From Saturnia japonica (Eukaryota; Arthropoda; Insecta; Lepidoptera; Saturniidae), in NCBI GenBank assembly GCA_033032175.1, contig CM065313.1:16469327-16533326 (forward strand): a DNA stretch of 64,000 bases. Reading direction: 5' to 3'. The notes under the pieces are model-generated. The model was not told the origin of the DNA, did no database searches, and saw nothing but the letters and a program-made list of their open reading frames with translations. A program made the translations under genes and the position numbers. Shown in pieces: positions 13,625 to 26,363 of the stretch (position 1 is its first letter; every line of letters begins with the position of its first letter).

Positions 13625-14110
13625 AATCTTTGTCGTGACTCCGCTCGCGTAGACTACAGAATGCTGTCAGTTAAGCACACGTCTGAGTCGTGCAGCCCTC
13701 GCTCCCACCCACCGCGGCGGTTGCACGCCGGTTATTTTAAAGACAAATATGCTTATTCTGGATGATCCTTAGAAGATACAGATATGTTATCCCAAAAATT
13801 TTTTGGACATTTTTAATATCTACAATTATGTAGTACCTACGTTAATTTTATATATCTTAGGGTTTACTCAGCGTAAGCAATTTAAGTGCCCTAAAATCGT
13901 CTTTTTTTCCCTGATTAATTCACCATTATCGTCACGGGTAATTTTGTATGTTACTTTATATAGCAAAATATATCCTTAACCAGGCTAGATAGTATAGCTA
14001 TGAATTTTAAAAAAGATCATGTAAATCGGATAATTGGTTTTTGCGTGAATATAAATTAAACGGACGGACAGACAGAGAGACGTTGAGTTATAGATTAGTT
14101 TGAATACCTA
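13625..14110 (+). repeat. Dispersed repeat family D, diverged copy
   Basis: It has gactccgctcgcgtagacta, cagaatgc, ggttattttaaagacaaata, tgcttattctgg, tacaattatgtagtacct and tttactcagcgtaagcaat. It ends in an acggacggacagacagag stretch. The best copies are at 22413 and 23319. Confidence 0.7.
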
Positions 14111-15044
14111 TTATAAGTACATCAATAAAGGTTTATTTTATTTTATTTATACACCAAGTAAGAATGGTAGAAAAAATAGCCGGCATTTGCTCTATACAAA
14201 ATAAATTCATCCCAAACATTATCTACATTGATATTGACATGAAAAATATTTTCTTATCCAAGAAAAACAACGTTGTTTTTCTGCTTTATTTTCACCTCAC
14301 GACTAGTAAAAGGTATTCCACATATTTAGATAATAAAGCATAATCTTATAGCGTAACATATTGCAGACTATAAAGAAAACAAAGCGGGGTGAAATAAATA
14401 CAGAATGTTTGCGATAAACTCACTGACAGAGCGTATTTTTTTGAAAAGGGTTGTTTAGGAATTGACGGGGAATATCGAAGGAAGGTACTTATTTACAGCA
14501 TAAAGTGCTTAAATTTTAAACCGAAATTTATTCAATTTACTTTATTGTAGACATGATACTGAAATCCCTGTAATATTTAAAAAAAAATTGTCAAATAGCG
14601 AGCAGAACTCGCTCGCTAAGGATTCCGTAATATTATATTTTTTGTATAAATATCGTTTATATATCATTAATACATTCTCCGATGACTCTTTTATTTTTCG
14701 GGCGCTCGTAAGAGATGAGTATAAACAGTGTTCATACAGTAAGGAAATTAACAGCAAATATAACTTTTGTCCTGTATTAATTCCAGGCAATTGTTTTCAG
14801 TTTTATTCTTTATATTATGTTAAAACACTTCCCTTTGTGTTAAATTTTAAGACCGCAGATCCTCGGAAAGTATTCTATAATTATTTTGATAATCCACTCA
14901 ATGAATGGGAGAGTTTTACTATGAAGGGTCGTATGTTTTTATTACGTTCACCTTGAAACTTTAATTATTTTAAGAGTATTGGGATCTATTAAGGTAAAAT
15001 ACTAAAATAGCATAATTATGATATTAATTTCAACTTTTTATCTT

Positions 15045-15140
15045 AATTTTTTGAGAAAAATACAAACGGACAGACTGAAAACGATTTAATCCTATAAGGA
15101 TTCCGTTTATTTTTCATTATGAGGTACGGAACCCTAAAAG
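15045..15140 (+). repeat. Short repeat tail ending ggtacggaaccctaaaa
   Basis: It has caaacggacagactgaaaac, cctataaggattccgttta and gaggtacggaaccctaaaag. It is a recurrent non-coding tail type in insect genomes; only this end is present. Confidence 0.5.
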
Positions 15141-15694
15141 AGTAAAAAAATTACTTTTTTAAATACGTAGTATGAGCAAAAGCTTTTACTACTATTTCTT
15201 TACCCGTAAATAATTAAAAGTACTAGAACCTTTAATGGACTTAAATGGAACCTATTGAATACATACAAAATGCATTGAAAACTTTTTAATTTTCTCTCAG
15301 TTACCAAGAAACTGTGAACTCTGTAGCTAATGGAAAATCCATTTATTCTGAACCGTGCTTGCTTGAAAAACTAACGAATATAACAAGATCGACTGGGCAC
15401 GAAAGCGCAACGCACAAATACAACACAAACACTGAGCGAACTGTAACTTTCTGGTCTCAATGAACCGTGAAGGATCTTATTATTTTTACCATAGATTTAA
15501 TAATAAATCTATGATTTTTACTAATAATAATAAGTAAGGATATCTGCGTTCTTTTCACCGGTTTAAGCATTGTTGACTTATATGATCCTATATGCACGTA
15601 TACATAAACCATGTAAGGTAGGTTAAGTGGAAATATTACTTCTATTGAATTAAAAATATGAATTGACAATAATTATTATTTACTTTACCACTTG

Positions 15695-15790
15695 CCTTGC
15701 TTGATATTAGTTGTTACTTCTCCGCTTCTTAGGGTCGTAGCTCAAAGTTATATAGCTTATAAACTTCCTCAATAAAATGCATTTTAATAG
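15695..15790 (+). repeat. Dispersed repeat family F, short fragment
   Basis: It shares ttactTctccgcttcttag, ggtcgtag and ttcctcaataaaatg with the 34165-34457 copy. Only the middle third is present. Confidence 0.55.
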
Positions 15791-16409
15791 GAAATGGGAA
15801 CAAGCGAAGGCAACAGAAACCCATCATGATATATAATATTAATCAGCGGAAGCGAAAGTAATCACTTGTATTTGAGCTCCCTGACGAAGCAGAATCCTCT
15901 TTACCATTAAACCTTTCTCGAAGTCAGCTAATAAGCATTGAAGCGGACTTCATTAAGCCACAGCGTGGAGCGGCGCGGCGGTGGGAGTCGATATTGATTT
16001 TATTCAGTCCTAATAAAAGTAAATTCGTCTCGGGACGACGTTCAATAAAAAGTAGGTTATAGTGTTTCTACTGGGTTTGGTAGCGGAAATAAACTGAGAT
16101 GTCTGTTCAATTTTCATATTGTAATGCTTTGCCCTTGTAATACTAATTTTTTAAATCATAGTGGGTACTTGCATATATAGTAAGTAAAAAGATAAAATTA
16201 CTCATATATTTGTAATAATTTTAACGCAGAAAATAAAATTTAATTAAAAGAAAAATAATATGTACTTAGCAAAATTATGTCCAACAGTTTATTTTACAAT
16301 TAATAATTTTAGTCGACAATTAAACAATCAACACGTCAAATGCAGTTGACACCATGTCAAAGTTGAATATCAAAACAAAGTTCTTCTGATATTTATCATA
16401 CAGGAGCTA

Positions 16410-16625
16410 CTAAACCTTCCGAAAGTTTGTCTAATCTTATTATATTAAGTGAGCAATTCATATATATATATGTGTAATTGGTTTCTCGGAAACGGCTCCA
16501 ACGATTTCGGTGAAACTTTGCATTTAGATAATGTTTTACATTCCAAGTTTACCTAGATAGGTGTTTTTCTTTTTTTGTTTATAGGACACCGAGCATAGCT
16601 TGGTCGCCCAGATATTATTTATTGG
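16410..16625 (+). repeat. Dispersed repeat tail (gagcatagcttggtcgccc type)
   Basis: It has gtttctcggaaacggctcca, acgatttcggtgaaactttg and ggacaccgagcatagcttgg tcgcccagata. This is a recurrent insect repeat style with a short self-complementary end (ccgagc/gcttgg). It starts next to a short TA microsatellite. Confidence 0.5.
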
Positions 16626-18089
16626 AATAAGTTATACAAACCTGAGTGTTCTAAAGTCAATTTTTCTAATAGCAAATATTATTTTATTTGATCTAAAATA
16701 GATTAAATATCGTGAAAGATAGCGCGAGGGAACAGAAGTTACAATGAACAATGGTTAATGTAGGCTGAAAAGATGGATGGATGTTTTGCTTTATTAGTTT
16801 TAACATAATTTGTTTCAACTCTTGTGAATGTACATTTGCAGAGTACAAACTGTATATTTAGTTTAACATCAAATAGACGAGCTCTCGAGTACAAAGTGGT
16901 TTGCGCTAGTAACAGGAATTCCGTGTATTTCATTGAAATCACCACCTCCACTATTTTCGATTCGATTTTTGCTTAAACGGATACGGAAAACTTAGTTTTC
17001 TGTATTTTCCCTTTTCTATAATATTTTTATTTTTAAAACGAAATACCTTAATGGGGCTTGCGGTTTACCTTAACTCTTTAAGTTGAATTGTAAAAATCGT
17101 CACGTAACGAGAAAGCGTTATAAGAGCAGAAAATATAGTAATTAAAAATTATCATTTCGCCCGCGCCGCGCCGATAAGTTTAGTTATCAGTTTGCAAAAT
17201 TTTCAAAACGTTTAGTAATAAATAATTAAGTATGTACGCTATTTTTACACGACTGGTGGAGGGTAAAGATTTTTGGGTGGATTGTATGTGATAATTAGAT
17301 ATTGAATTTCAAAATTTAATAATAAATAGGCGCAAAAAATACAACACTTAGTAAGGATGGCAATGTCGCCGCTAGGCACCACGTGCGGCTCTCTCGCTTG
17401 CGACGAAAGGGCAATATCGTTGCTTCATGCGCTTTTCAAATATCTAGATATCGGTTCATAAATAATCGGCTATAGTGATATATCGTATCAGTATCGTTAT
17501 ATACCTAGTAATAAAGAAGACACGGTAACATATTTATTTAATTTTTAAAAAATTACAATAAAAACCGACTCCAATATATAGTACTCTAAAAGCATGCAGA
17601 AAAAAGAAAACAAAATGTGTTATTTATTTAATTCAATGTATTTAAAAATATCCTTTTTTAACTCAGGTTTTATATTCTTACGAACTATGCGTCTGCCACA
17701 TAATTTATTAGAACAATTATTATTATTTTTGGAGTCTGTGCTAGTCAAGGTTAATAATAAACGTGTAACGAAGTAGAGTATGTATACATCTAATTAAATT
17801 AAATTTAAAGTTAATTACTAATTGAGCATGTCTTCAACAGTAGGTCGTGTCCGATATCTAAATTTTCGAAGCGTTTGTATTGTCGTTGTATTCGATTGTG
17901 GTTAACTGTTTCTTACAATTGCCTTAAGGTATTTAGATTTGTTTTACACGACATTAGTGTTCATTTGTCAATAGATTTTCGAGGTGTCGCCTTAAGTCAC
18001 TATATTCTTTATTTTTCGTGAATAGGTTTATTTGTAATTAAGGTGTCGCTTTAAGCAGTTGTATTTGTTTGCAAATTGGATTAATTATA

Positions 18090-19344
18090 CAAGGTGTCCA
18101 GAAAGGGTATCGGGTACTTGTAAGTTCAATGAATCAAAAATTATTTGTATGCAATAAAAAAGTTTATTGTTTATTATTAGCATATGAATTGGAGAATTAT
18201 TTGGAAATGATGACTGTTACGTTGCTGGCACTCTTCTAAACGGAAACGAAGATTGGCGATAACACGTTGACACATAGCTATCGATATTGCTGCCATTTCT
18301 GACCTGATGTTTTGCTTTAACTGGGTTAGATTCGTCGGATTGTTTTGATAAACCTTACTTTTAAGGTATCCCCATGCAAAATAGTCAAGCGGGCTAAGGT
18401 CGGGGCTTCTGGGAGGCCAGTTGATGTTACCCCTTCGCGAAATGACTTTATTAGGGAATAATTCGTTAACAACTTCCATTGAGTCATTTGAGGTATGGCA
18501 AGTGGCCCCATCTTGCTGGAACCACGTTCTTGAGTTGAAACCTGCAAACTCCTGCAACTCTGGGACCAAAAAATTTCGCAACATATCGCAATAACGGTCA
18601 CTATTCACATTAATTGCTCGGCCTCGATGATCTTCATGAAAATAAGGACCAATTATGCCTTTAGCAGACATAGCGGCCCAAACAACGACCTTTGGGCTAT
18701 GCAGGGGTCGTTCATGCTTTCGTCTCGGATTGTCCACTGCCCAGTACCGACAATTCTGCTTATTAACATGACCATTCAGGTGAAAATTTGCTTCGTCACT
18801 GAACAGTATGTTGTTAAAGTTGTTAAATCGCTGCAGCATTTCGTTCGCAAAATTCAGTCGATTAGCATAGTCCGTATCCTTCAATTCTTGAACCAATTGA
18901 ATTTTATAGGCTTTTAGATGTAAGTCTTTCTTTAAAATCGAATGTAAAGACGATTTTTTGATGTTCAACGCTTGGCTTAGCTTTCGGATGGATAAAGACG
19001 GATTTTGACGAACCGACGCCTCAACTTCTTCAATTGTTTCTTCATCGCGAACTGAACGAGGACGACCAGAGTTTTGAATTTTATCGTATTTTGAATGCTA
19101 TCGTCACTTGGCGCGTGGCGTGTACGATATTCCGCACGATAGAGACGTTGAACAGTCACTATTGAATCACCATTACGATAATACGCTCGTACGCAAAATG
19201 CGCGATGCGTCCCCGAGTACTGTTCCATCGTGACTAAAACTCCACAAAATGGCGGACGCCACGAACCCCTCCCCGCACCCTTTAGACGCCCCGTTTCGAA
19301 TATGGCGCGAAAACAAATACCCGATACCCTTTCTGGACACCTTG
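18090..19344 (-). mobile_element. Complete-ended Tc1/mariner-type transposon (DD41D)
   Basis: The element is 1255 bp and bounded by near-identical inverted repeats: caaggtgtccagaaagggta on the left, and its complement ending ggacaccttg on the right. The match extends to about 32 bp with one mismatch. A TA dinucleotide flanks each end (18088-18089 and 19345-19346), the mariner target duplication. It carries one transposase gene on the minus strand, which is frameshifted. The ends are well preserved, so the insertion is fairly recent; the ends could still be used by a transposase supplied from elsewhere. Confidence 0.95.
18177..19228 (-). pseudogene. Mariner-type transposase, frameshifted
   Basis: The gene begins MEQYSGTHRAFCVRAYYRNG at 19228. 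After the frame break the C-terminal part is open to 18177. Numbering from the Met at 18968, the catalytic residues are D58 (LFSDEANF), D153 (WFQQDGATCHTS) and D195 (SPDLSPLDYF). Forty-one residues separate the last two, the DD41D arrangement known from rosa-type mariners. Near 19074-19085 the frame changes: upstream reads QNTIKFK, while NSGRPRSVRDEETIEEVEAS is in the other frame and leads straight into RKLSQALNIKKSSLHSILKK. The helix-turn-helix linker also looks shortened there, suggesting a deletion rather than a single-base slip. The catalytic triad is intact but the product would be truncated. Confidence 0.93.
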
Positions 19345-19507
19345 TATATTGCTAATTTATCGAATTAACGTATATTTAAACATATTTTGTCAATTATGGG
19401 AAGTTTCCTAAAGTTCTTAAAAATTTGGCTGGCACCTACTCCAAAAATAACATTAATTTATACATTATTGTTTTAATAAAATAAGTGGTACATGCATAGT
19501 TCATACA

Positions 19508-19573
19508 ATGACAGGAAACCACCAGACAACGAAATTCCTAAAGACGTCATTAAACGTGGTGGTTTTCTGTCAT
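19508..19573. repeat. 17-bp inverted repeat (stem-loop)
   Basis: The arms atgacaggaaaccacca and tggtggttttctgtcat pair with a single G-T wobble around a 32-base loop. It lies 160 bp outside the mariner element. Confidence 0.85.
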
Positions 19574-20049
19574 CGATAAAAATCGGCTTAGAATTCCGAG
19601 TGATGTTAAGGTTGCGAACTAGCTTAAAGCTCACCTGTGCTAAGTGGATACTGTAGTCTATGGACGCATGTAATTACATAGGTTATTTGATTGCAATCTT
19701 CTGTAGGGTATTTCACTAGTCCGTGACTGTCCGCGACCATGTAGGTTTCAAAGTGTTAAGATGAACTCCCTGCTAATGGCGAGCGGTGCGTTGATGGTAA
19801 GTAGCCGTCGGCATCATGTCGAAGAATTCCTTGGAACACAACCCATTAAACAACCGGTAGAACACGCACAAGGAGGCAAGGGAGAAACCTTCCACATTCG
19901 TGCTGTTTGTTGTTAAAGAATTCCGTTGTGCCTGCGCAGTCCAAGTTAGTACAGAACGTCCTTAGTTAGGCTAGGCCTAGTCCTGGATTATCATAAACCT
20001 ACCAATATATCAATCACTATACATTTCTTATTCGATTTTGAAGAGATTT

Positions 20050-20240
20050 CAGGTGTATCTTCGAAATACAAGGTCCAAAACTAATGAAATTAAACTGGGA
20101 CCCATCTGAAAATATCCCCTTATCAACAAAGAAATAATTTTCTAAATCGGTTTATAAATGACGGAGTTATGAGCGCTAACAAACATTACAAAAATACAAC
20201 CGAATCGATAACCTCCTTTTTTGAGGTCGGTTAAAACTAA
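20050..20240 (+). repeat. Dispersed repeat family C, copy
   Basis: It has aatgaaattaaactgggacc, tttctaaatcggtttataaa, tgacggagttatgagcg, then aacctccttttttgaggtcg. The copy at 38640-38865 has the same order, ending tgaagtcgatt. Confidence 0.7.
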
Positions 20241-20614
20241 AGAACAAGATATTATCAAAATATCGGTGATTTGTCGGAGGGCTCTCAGCAATTACGGACG
20301 AAAATGAATGAAATACCTATTTAAAGTGATAAGATGTGTCAACCTGCAATAGAGTGTCCCAAGTGAGTGTATGCCAGGTTGGGCTCACATCCGCGCCCTC
20401 TCTCGCCCGCACGATTGCTCCATCCAGTCGTGTTTATTGGCTGACTGTGATGATAACCAGAATAGAACTGCAAAATATCGTACTAGTTAGTCGATGCTTT
20501 CCTTCATCGTAAGCTCAGTTTCACTGTAGTATATTACCGCAGGTCTCTTCACGCGATGTCCGATTGCGCTACAATAAAAAAGTATTTCTTGAAATTATAT
20601 TTCTCTTGGCGCGT

Positions 20615-20750
20615 TTAGTAAAGGGTAAAACTGAGAATTTCGCGCGTATCATGAGACGTAAGTGCGACATGATGAAGTAAACCGGTTAGCCAAATTAATT
20701 TACATTATTATCATTGATGGCTAACTACATCATGTTGTTGACACTCGCGG
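20615..20750. mobile_element. Shorter relative of the palindromic MITE
   Basis: acatgatgaagt...ggttagcca faces tggctaactacatcatgt across a short AT spacer (20669-20735). The left flank ggcgcgtttagtaaagggta matches the inverted right flank of 49355-49580. Confidence 0.7.
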
Positions 20751-22412
20751 GATAAAAAATTTGAAGCTATTTTTGTTTTGTTACGCCAAGTAAGAACTTC
20801 TTACGTGCGTACTTTAGTACAAACATTTTTTATCATCGCATCATTTGAAGTTACTGGTCATTGTTTATTTTCTCCTACACAATTTTTTTAAATTATTTAT
20901 CTTTGGTCACTCTTGAAGATGTTTAACGTAATGAATACATTGAAATCTTTAAAGAAAAATCTAAATGTAATTGTTGTACTATCCAAAAAGGATTGCTTAC
21001 GATTTGATACCCGTGGGTGAGATGGTTGAATTAAGAGAAAGTGCGTTGTATTGTTGTGCCATTCAATAGCCAATTTCAACATGAATACAGAACTGAATAC
21101 AATGTTATTAGGTTACATAATACATTGCTTTATTTAGATACCTATACAGAGGCTAGTTATTATATTATACAGTATCGATTTCTATATTTTATAAACGTTA
21201 CTATATGAAGCGTACCTGTTCTGTTTGGCGACAAATTTTCAACTTGAGGGTTGTAGCATAGCCCGGTGAGCTTTATAAAAAGCCCTACCATCATGCTATA
21301 TTTTCATTACGATGTTTTCTTTCAACAAAAGTTCGGGCTCATTGCAGCGATTAAAAATCACGTTTATCGTCGCAATGTCCTTACACACTACTGAAGAACC
21401 AAGAGCCTTAAATATTAATTTGTTTTACGTAAGTCAGAAGTCGAGGCCCTCCCGAACTGCTTTATTATCCCCGTGTTTTCTGGTGTAATCGTTAATGATA
21501 CGGAAATACAATGTTCTATAAAAATATTGCTCCTTAGTATGTATATGTAAAAAAAGTCAGTGACTGCATATTGTTGACTTCATACAAAACTTGTTAAATA
21601 TAAAATGCCTTGAAATGACATAAACATCAGTAATTAATTCCTTGAAAAAAGGTTTTAAACCTTTGCTTTTCAGCTATTTTATATTTACACACATGAAATT
21701 ATAATTACATAAAATAGACAAGGTGAAATATACTCCACATACAGGTTTATTGGTAATTCGACGTATTCCCGTTAGGAGGTGATAGGGGTGACTACTTGTG
21801 ATTATTTTAACTCCCTTAAGTATTATGCAAAAGTGAACCATTTTTGAGTTATGTCAAAATAAGTAAAAATATTAACATAAAAAATGTATTTAAAAACAGT
21901 ATTAATTTCAATATCATTTTTTCTTCTGCTTTATAAAAACAATTAAACTCTGGTTATTTATCAATATTAAAACAACAAATATGGGTCCAAATTTCAAAAT
22001 GCGATATGAAAAACGATATTATTTCATATTTTTTTGAGATTAAGATAATGGAAAATTAAAATAATTTAACACTCGGCTCGGGTCTGTGACTATAGTAAGT
22101 ACTGTAGTAGTAGTGGCGTGAATGAGCCGTGTGACTCCTAACCTTGGACCCCCGAAGAGAACAAGCAAAAAATATGTTTGTATTTTGTAGCCTATTTATT
22201 GTGGAAGTATATAAGCTATTTAACTTCACGCTAAGATTCTAAGAAGCGGAGCAGTAATCATGAAAGTCAATCAATCTGGAAATTTGTAGGCAAGTACGAG
22301 AAGTGAGAACAATTACTATTTTAATTGACTTACACGGGTTGTTTGGCGGTGGGATGTTTGTCGGATATAATTAACACGGGTGAAACTGTGGGACACAGCT
22401 AGTCATAGTATA

Positions 22413-22945
22413 ACTAGCTGTGCCCGTGGCTTCGCTTACGTGAACTACAGAATGCCAGCGCGAATCTTGTTCCCCGCTCCCGGCTATTTTAAAGACAAAA
22501 ATGCTTATTATGGGTGTTCCTTAGAAGATAGACATATAGATAGAGATTATATATAGATAGAGTATATACTCTCCCAGACTTTTTTGGTAGTATTTTAATG
22601 TCTACAATTGTTTAGTACATTAATTTGCTATATCTCTTATGGTTTACTCAGCGTAAGCCATTTAAGAGCCCGAAAAGGTTCACCATGACCAGTTTTATTT
22701 GTGCGGAACCCTAATTCTTTTTTTAAAATAAAAGTAGCCTAACTTACTCCCTATAAATTTAGCTATCTACCAGTGACGGTCCAACCGTTTCGAAGATTAC
22801 TCGGAACAAACAGACAGACAGACGAAAATTTTAAAAATGGATGTTTTGTTATAGGTATCGTTTATACTTCCATATGCATTTAGTGAAAAGTTGTTGTTTT
22901 TTGACATTACAAACAGACACTTCAATTTTATTAATTGTATAGATG
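22413..22945 (+). repeat. Dispersed repeat family D, full-length copy
   Basis: It starts actagctgtgcccgtggctt and ends caattttattaattgtatag. Internal landmarks are ttattttaaagacaaaaatg, gggtgttccttagaagatag, tggtttactcagcgtaagcc, ccaaccgtttcgaagattac and gacattacaaacagacactt. A second direct copy begins about 900 bp downstream. Confidence 0.8.
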
Positions 22946-23318
22946 TGAAATCACTCTCAATTCGAAAAGGTCCCTCTAAGGATGTAGGCATAAATAAAAT
23001 ATGTATTTTTGTTGTGTGATAGTGTTGGGTACTAAATGAAAGGGCTTAATAAGCAAATTACAAATATATAGATTGTACTTTTCAGAGCGCGATGTTTTCC
23101 GTAGTCGGGCTTTAGTTTTTATATTTATCTAGTTTTATTTTATGCTACGTCGGAGTAGTCACGTTTTTGCAAGCTGGCGCCATCGGCGTGCAGTGTGCAC
23201 GTCTCTCATCCATCGGCAAATGGTGCGAAAAATTGTATACTTTACATAACTCTTCTATAAATAGCACAGAGTGCATCACATTCGGAATTTATGATTTTGT
23301 TGAATAATTTTAATATTT

Positions 23319-23803
23319 ACTAGCTGTGCTCGCGGCTTCGCTCAGGTGGATTACGGAATTCCATCGATAGGGCCCACGTGCGAATTTTGCTTCCCGCTCT
23401 CGGTTATTTTAAAGACAAAAACGCTTATTGTGGGTGTTCCTTAGAAGATAGACATTACTCTTATGTAGGTTTTTTAATGTCTACAATTATGTAGTACAAT
23501 AATTTGATATATCTCTTGTGGTTTACTCAGCGTAAGCCATTTAAGCACTCGGATTGATTCACCATGACTAGTTTTTTTTATTTGCGCGGAACCCCAATTC
23601 TTGTTTTAAAATAAAAGTATTCTAAGTTACTCCTTATAACATCAGCTATCTACCACTGAAATTTCAATTAAAATCGGTCCAACCGTTTCGGATAACACCC
23701 GGAACAAACAAACAGACAGACGGACAGACAAGCAAAAACTTAAAAAATGGGTTTTAAAAGCTGTTATTTTGACATTACAAATAGACACTTCAATTTCGTT
23801 AAT
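23319..23803 (+). repeat. Dispersed repeat family D, full-length copy
   Basis: It starts actagctgtgctcgcggctt and keeps the family order: aaagacaaaaacgcttat, gggtgttccttagaagatag, ggtttactcagcgtaagcca, ggtccaaccgtttcgg, then acattacaaatagacacttc. It has the same orientation as the 22413 copy. Confidence 0.8.
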
Positions 23804-26352
23804 CGCCTTGGCGATCGTAAGCCAAAAACCGTTTCAAGTTGATTTTTAAATTTCGAAAATTCCAAGATTAAGTTAAATCGGTGGAAGTTTTTAATGCATA
23901 CCAACCAGGATTCCCTTTGTTTAGAGATTGTTCATAGTGAACTGATTTGAAGTACCTGTTATTTATTTGTCAGATTTTAGACTTTTAATTGAGGAAGACT
24001 GAAATAGTGGTTTTTGTATGCTATTTTTTTATTTATTTTAATGCAAAATCAAACAACTCTTGCGCCACCTATTGTAAACTGTATGTACTTATCCAGAACC
24101 TTCTCAAGTGTGCGCACAACAACTTACCAAAGTTTTATCTCAATGGAAAGAATGGTTTAGGAACAAAGTAAGGGGACAAACAAAGAAACATTAATTTACA
24201 TGTATGTAGGTAGATATGCGTTTTATTCCTGCAATACTGGTATCGAAATTCATTTTTTGAAGTGAAAACTTCTTTAGCATCTATTTGATTTGAAACTTGA
24301 TGAAACGGAAAAGTGACATTAAAAAGAGACAAACACATACGTACATATATAGTTTGCGACGGAATGAGATGAATACGTTATACACGGTTAATGCAAGTCC
24401 TGATTTTCACGACTATGATCGTCGTCGAATTGATCTAGCGGTGTGACGACCAGACTTGTACGCACTGTTATAAATACAGCAAGAGTGGTCGATAGTTCCC
24501 TTGATTTAGGATTTTTAAATAGACTTTAAAGAAGATATTTTTTACTTTTTTTTTTACTGTACTGATTTAACGTTTCAGCTTGCATACGTTTTTTATCGTA
24601 TCACAGTGACACGGGTAGTTTAGCTTGCACATTGCCGCAATAAATCCCCGTTTCCTGGCTCACCTACCAAACTAATCTAGGCGTCCTAACTTCTGAACTC
24701 TAGACTCGTGTAAATCCTAGCGTACATACTCTCTACGAGGTTGAAACGGATAACACATTGCTCTTGATTTTCCAATTACATGAGTCTCATATTACCAGTT
24801 GGCGTGATATATTGCTTTGGTCATACGATCCGATTCTTGTTCGACGTTAGCGAACTTTATAAATTTCAACTGGAATCCATTATGGTATTCAATTGAAGTT
24901 CAATTGTAAATTGACTAACTTATACAATTTGTCCAAAGCACATTAGTCAATTAGCCTTTTCAACGTTAATATAATATGTTTATTGATGAAGCCGTTACTT
25001 TGCGAAAATCCATTCTACATTTGGTTCAGGCAGCAGGAGCTATTGCAAAATAGTATATATACCTTATAATTTTTTCTAATAGATACACTTACACAATGTT
25101 TAAGGCAGTTGAATTGTATCGTTAAGTATTCTTTAACATCCTAGAGTTAAAATACGCGTCATATTGCAATGAAGCAATAATGTCTCAGTGGTAGCGTGTG
25201 TGTGAATCAAGTCGATCGATGTAAATTTGGATCCCTATAATAAGCCTGAACTTTCGGTGAAGGAAAACATCTTAATGAAACCGTAACTTGGTGGTAGGGC
25301 TTTTCCTAATGCTCGCCTATAGGTATATTCCGGCAGTTGCTCTTGAGAGCCAGTTCTGTCACTAGGCTTAGCGTTTAGGCTCTTCGGCCATAATGTCACT
25401 TAACATCAAGAGATGTCTTAGCCAAACGTTAAACCTACAAGAAATAAAAAAAATGCAGCCCAAAAATAAGATAATCAATAATAATCTTACACCTAGTCAT
25501 AAAATTCCAAATTAAGCATATCTTATATTACAGTAAACAGATATTCGAAGCCTAGAAGCAAAGCTTACAATCATGCGTATCACACAAAAGTCTTTCCTGT
25601 AGGTACCTGGCTAGTAGGGATTACTTTATGATCTTCTCTTCTTCAGCCTGTTTCCACCTCACGGTGAGTGTAGGCCTCTTGCAATGCACGCGATTCCCAT
25701 CAGTTCAAGTTCTTCACTAGGTCGCCTATCTCATCGGCGGCCTGCCTCCGCTTCTACTACCAGAGTCTACTTCAGTAGTATTTTACCCTATCTGCAATTT
25801 TCATTATCTATTTATTTATAATATATCTATTCTTATACATACTATAAAGTAAAGTCGCTTACCGCCGTCTATTCCTATGTTGTACGCTTAGATCTTTCAA
25901 ACTACGCAACGGATTTTAATGACGTTTTCACTACCATTTAGTGTTATAAATGATATTCCTTATTTATTAGATGTATTCACTTTATTATTCCCAGAGACCT
26001 CGATTACAATTACACATCTATCACTCGTAACAACCATAGAGAGAGAGAAGGATGAGTCACCACAGACAATCTAATTGTTGCCAGCTCATAGACTTCATAA
26101 ACTATATTTTATCATACAACATTTAAATAATTTTTTACGGAAGGTTTATTTAAACAATACATCCCAATTAAATTTTAGTATAGTAGAGAAAATTCAATTA
26201 TTTGTAATAAAGTCGTCAAAAAATGATTTTCAGGCAGTTGCATGGCTTACGCTGGCTAAACCTTATGATGTAAATAATAAATAATGCTCTAAAGAATTGT
26301 AGTTCTTCAAAAAGCTTAGAGAATAGTCCGCGATGGCATATGTCTAACTCCT
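23804..26352. other. Presumed intron
   Basis: Only the SINE at 25165-25450 is supported. The remaining sequence is AT-rich without readable features up to the target duplication of the retroposon at 26353. Confidence 0.4.
25165..25450 (+). repeat. tRNA-derived SINE, family 1, diverged copy
   Basis: It has gaagcaataatgtctcagtg, gcctgaactttcggtgaagg, cttggtggtagggcttttcc, gccagttctgtcactaggct and aaacgttaaacctacaag, collinear with 55515-55845. The A and B boxes are eroded. It ends in an A-rich tail. Confidence 0.8.
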
Positions 26353-26363
26353 AAGGTTGACTT

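Larger units (their letters stand above)
14111..18087. other. AT-rich presumed intron
   Basis: Apart from the repeat tails at 15045, 15695 and 16410, no feature is supported. An open frame of 122 codons at 14588-14956 has an AT-driven composition and no recognisable domain. Confidence 0.4.
19347..22394. other. Presumed intron with scattered repeats
   Basis: It holds the stem-loop at 19508, family C at 20050 and the small MITE at 20615. The rest shows nothing recognisable. Confidence 0.4.

Noticed and set aside
14588..14956. 122-codon open frame on the + strand
   Set aside because: AT-driven composition, no domain, an equally open antisense frame and no splice or promoter context. Most likely chance.
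19760..19797. ATG with a short hydrophobic peptide (MNSLLMASGALM) followed by gtaagt, considered as the missing ADAM10 first exon
   Set aside because: It is too short for a signal peptide, and the exit phase is 0 while the 31398 exon needs one base carried over. The context (gcgttgatggtaagt) resembles a common dispersed repeat.
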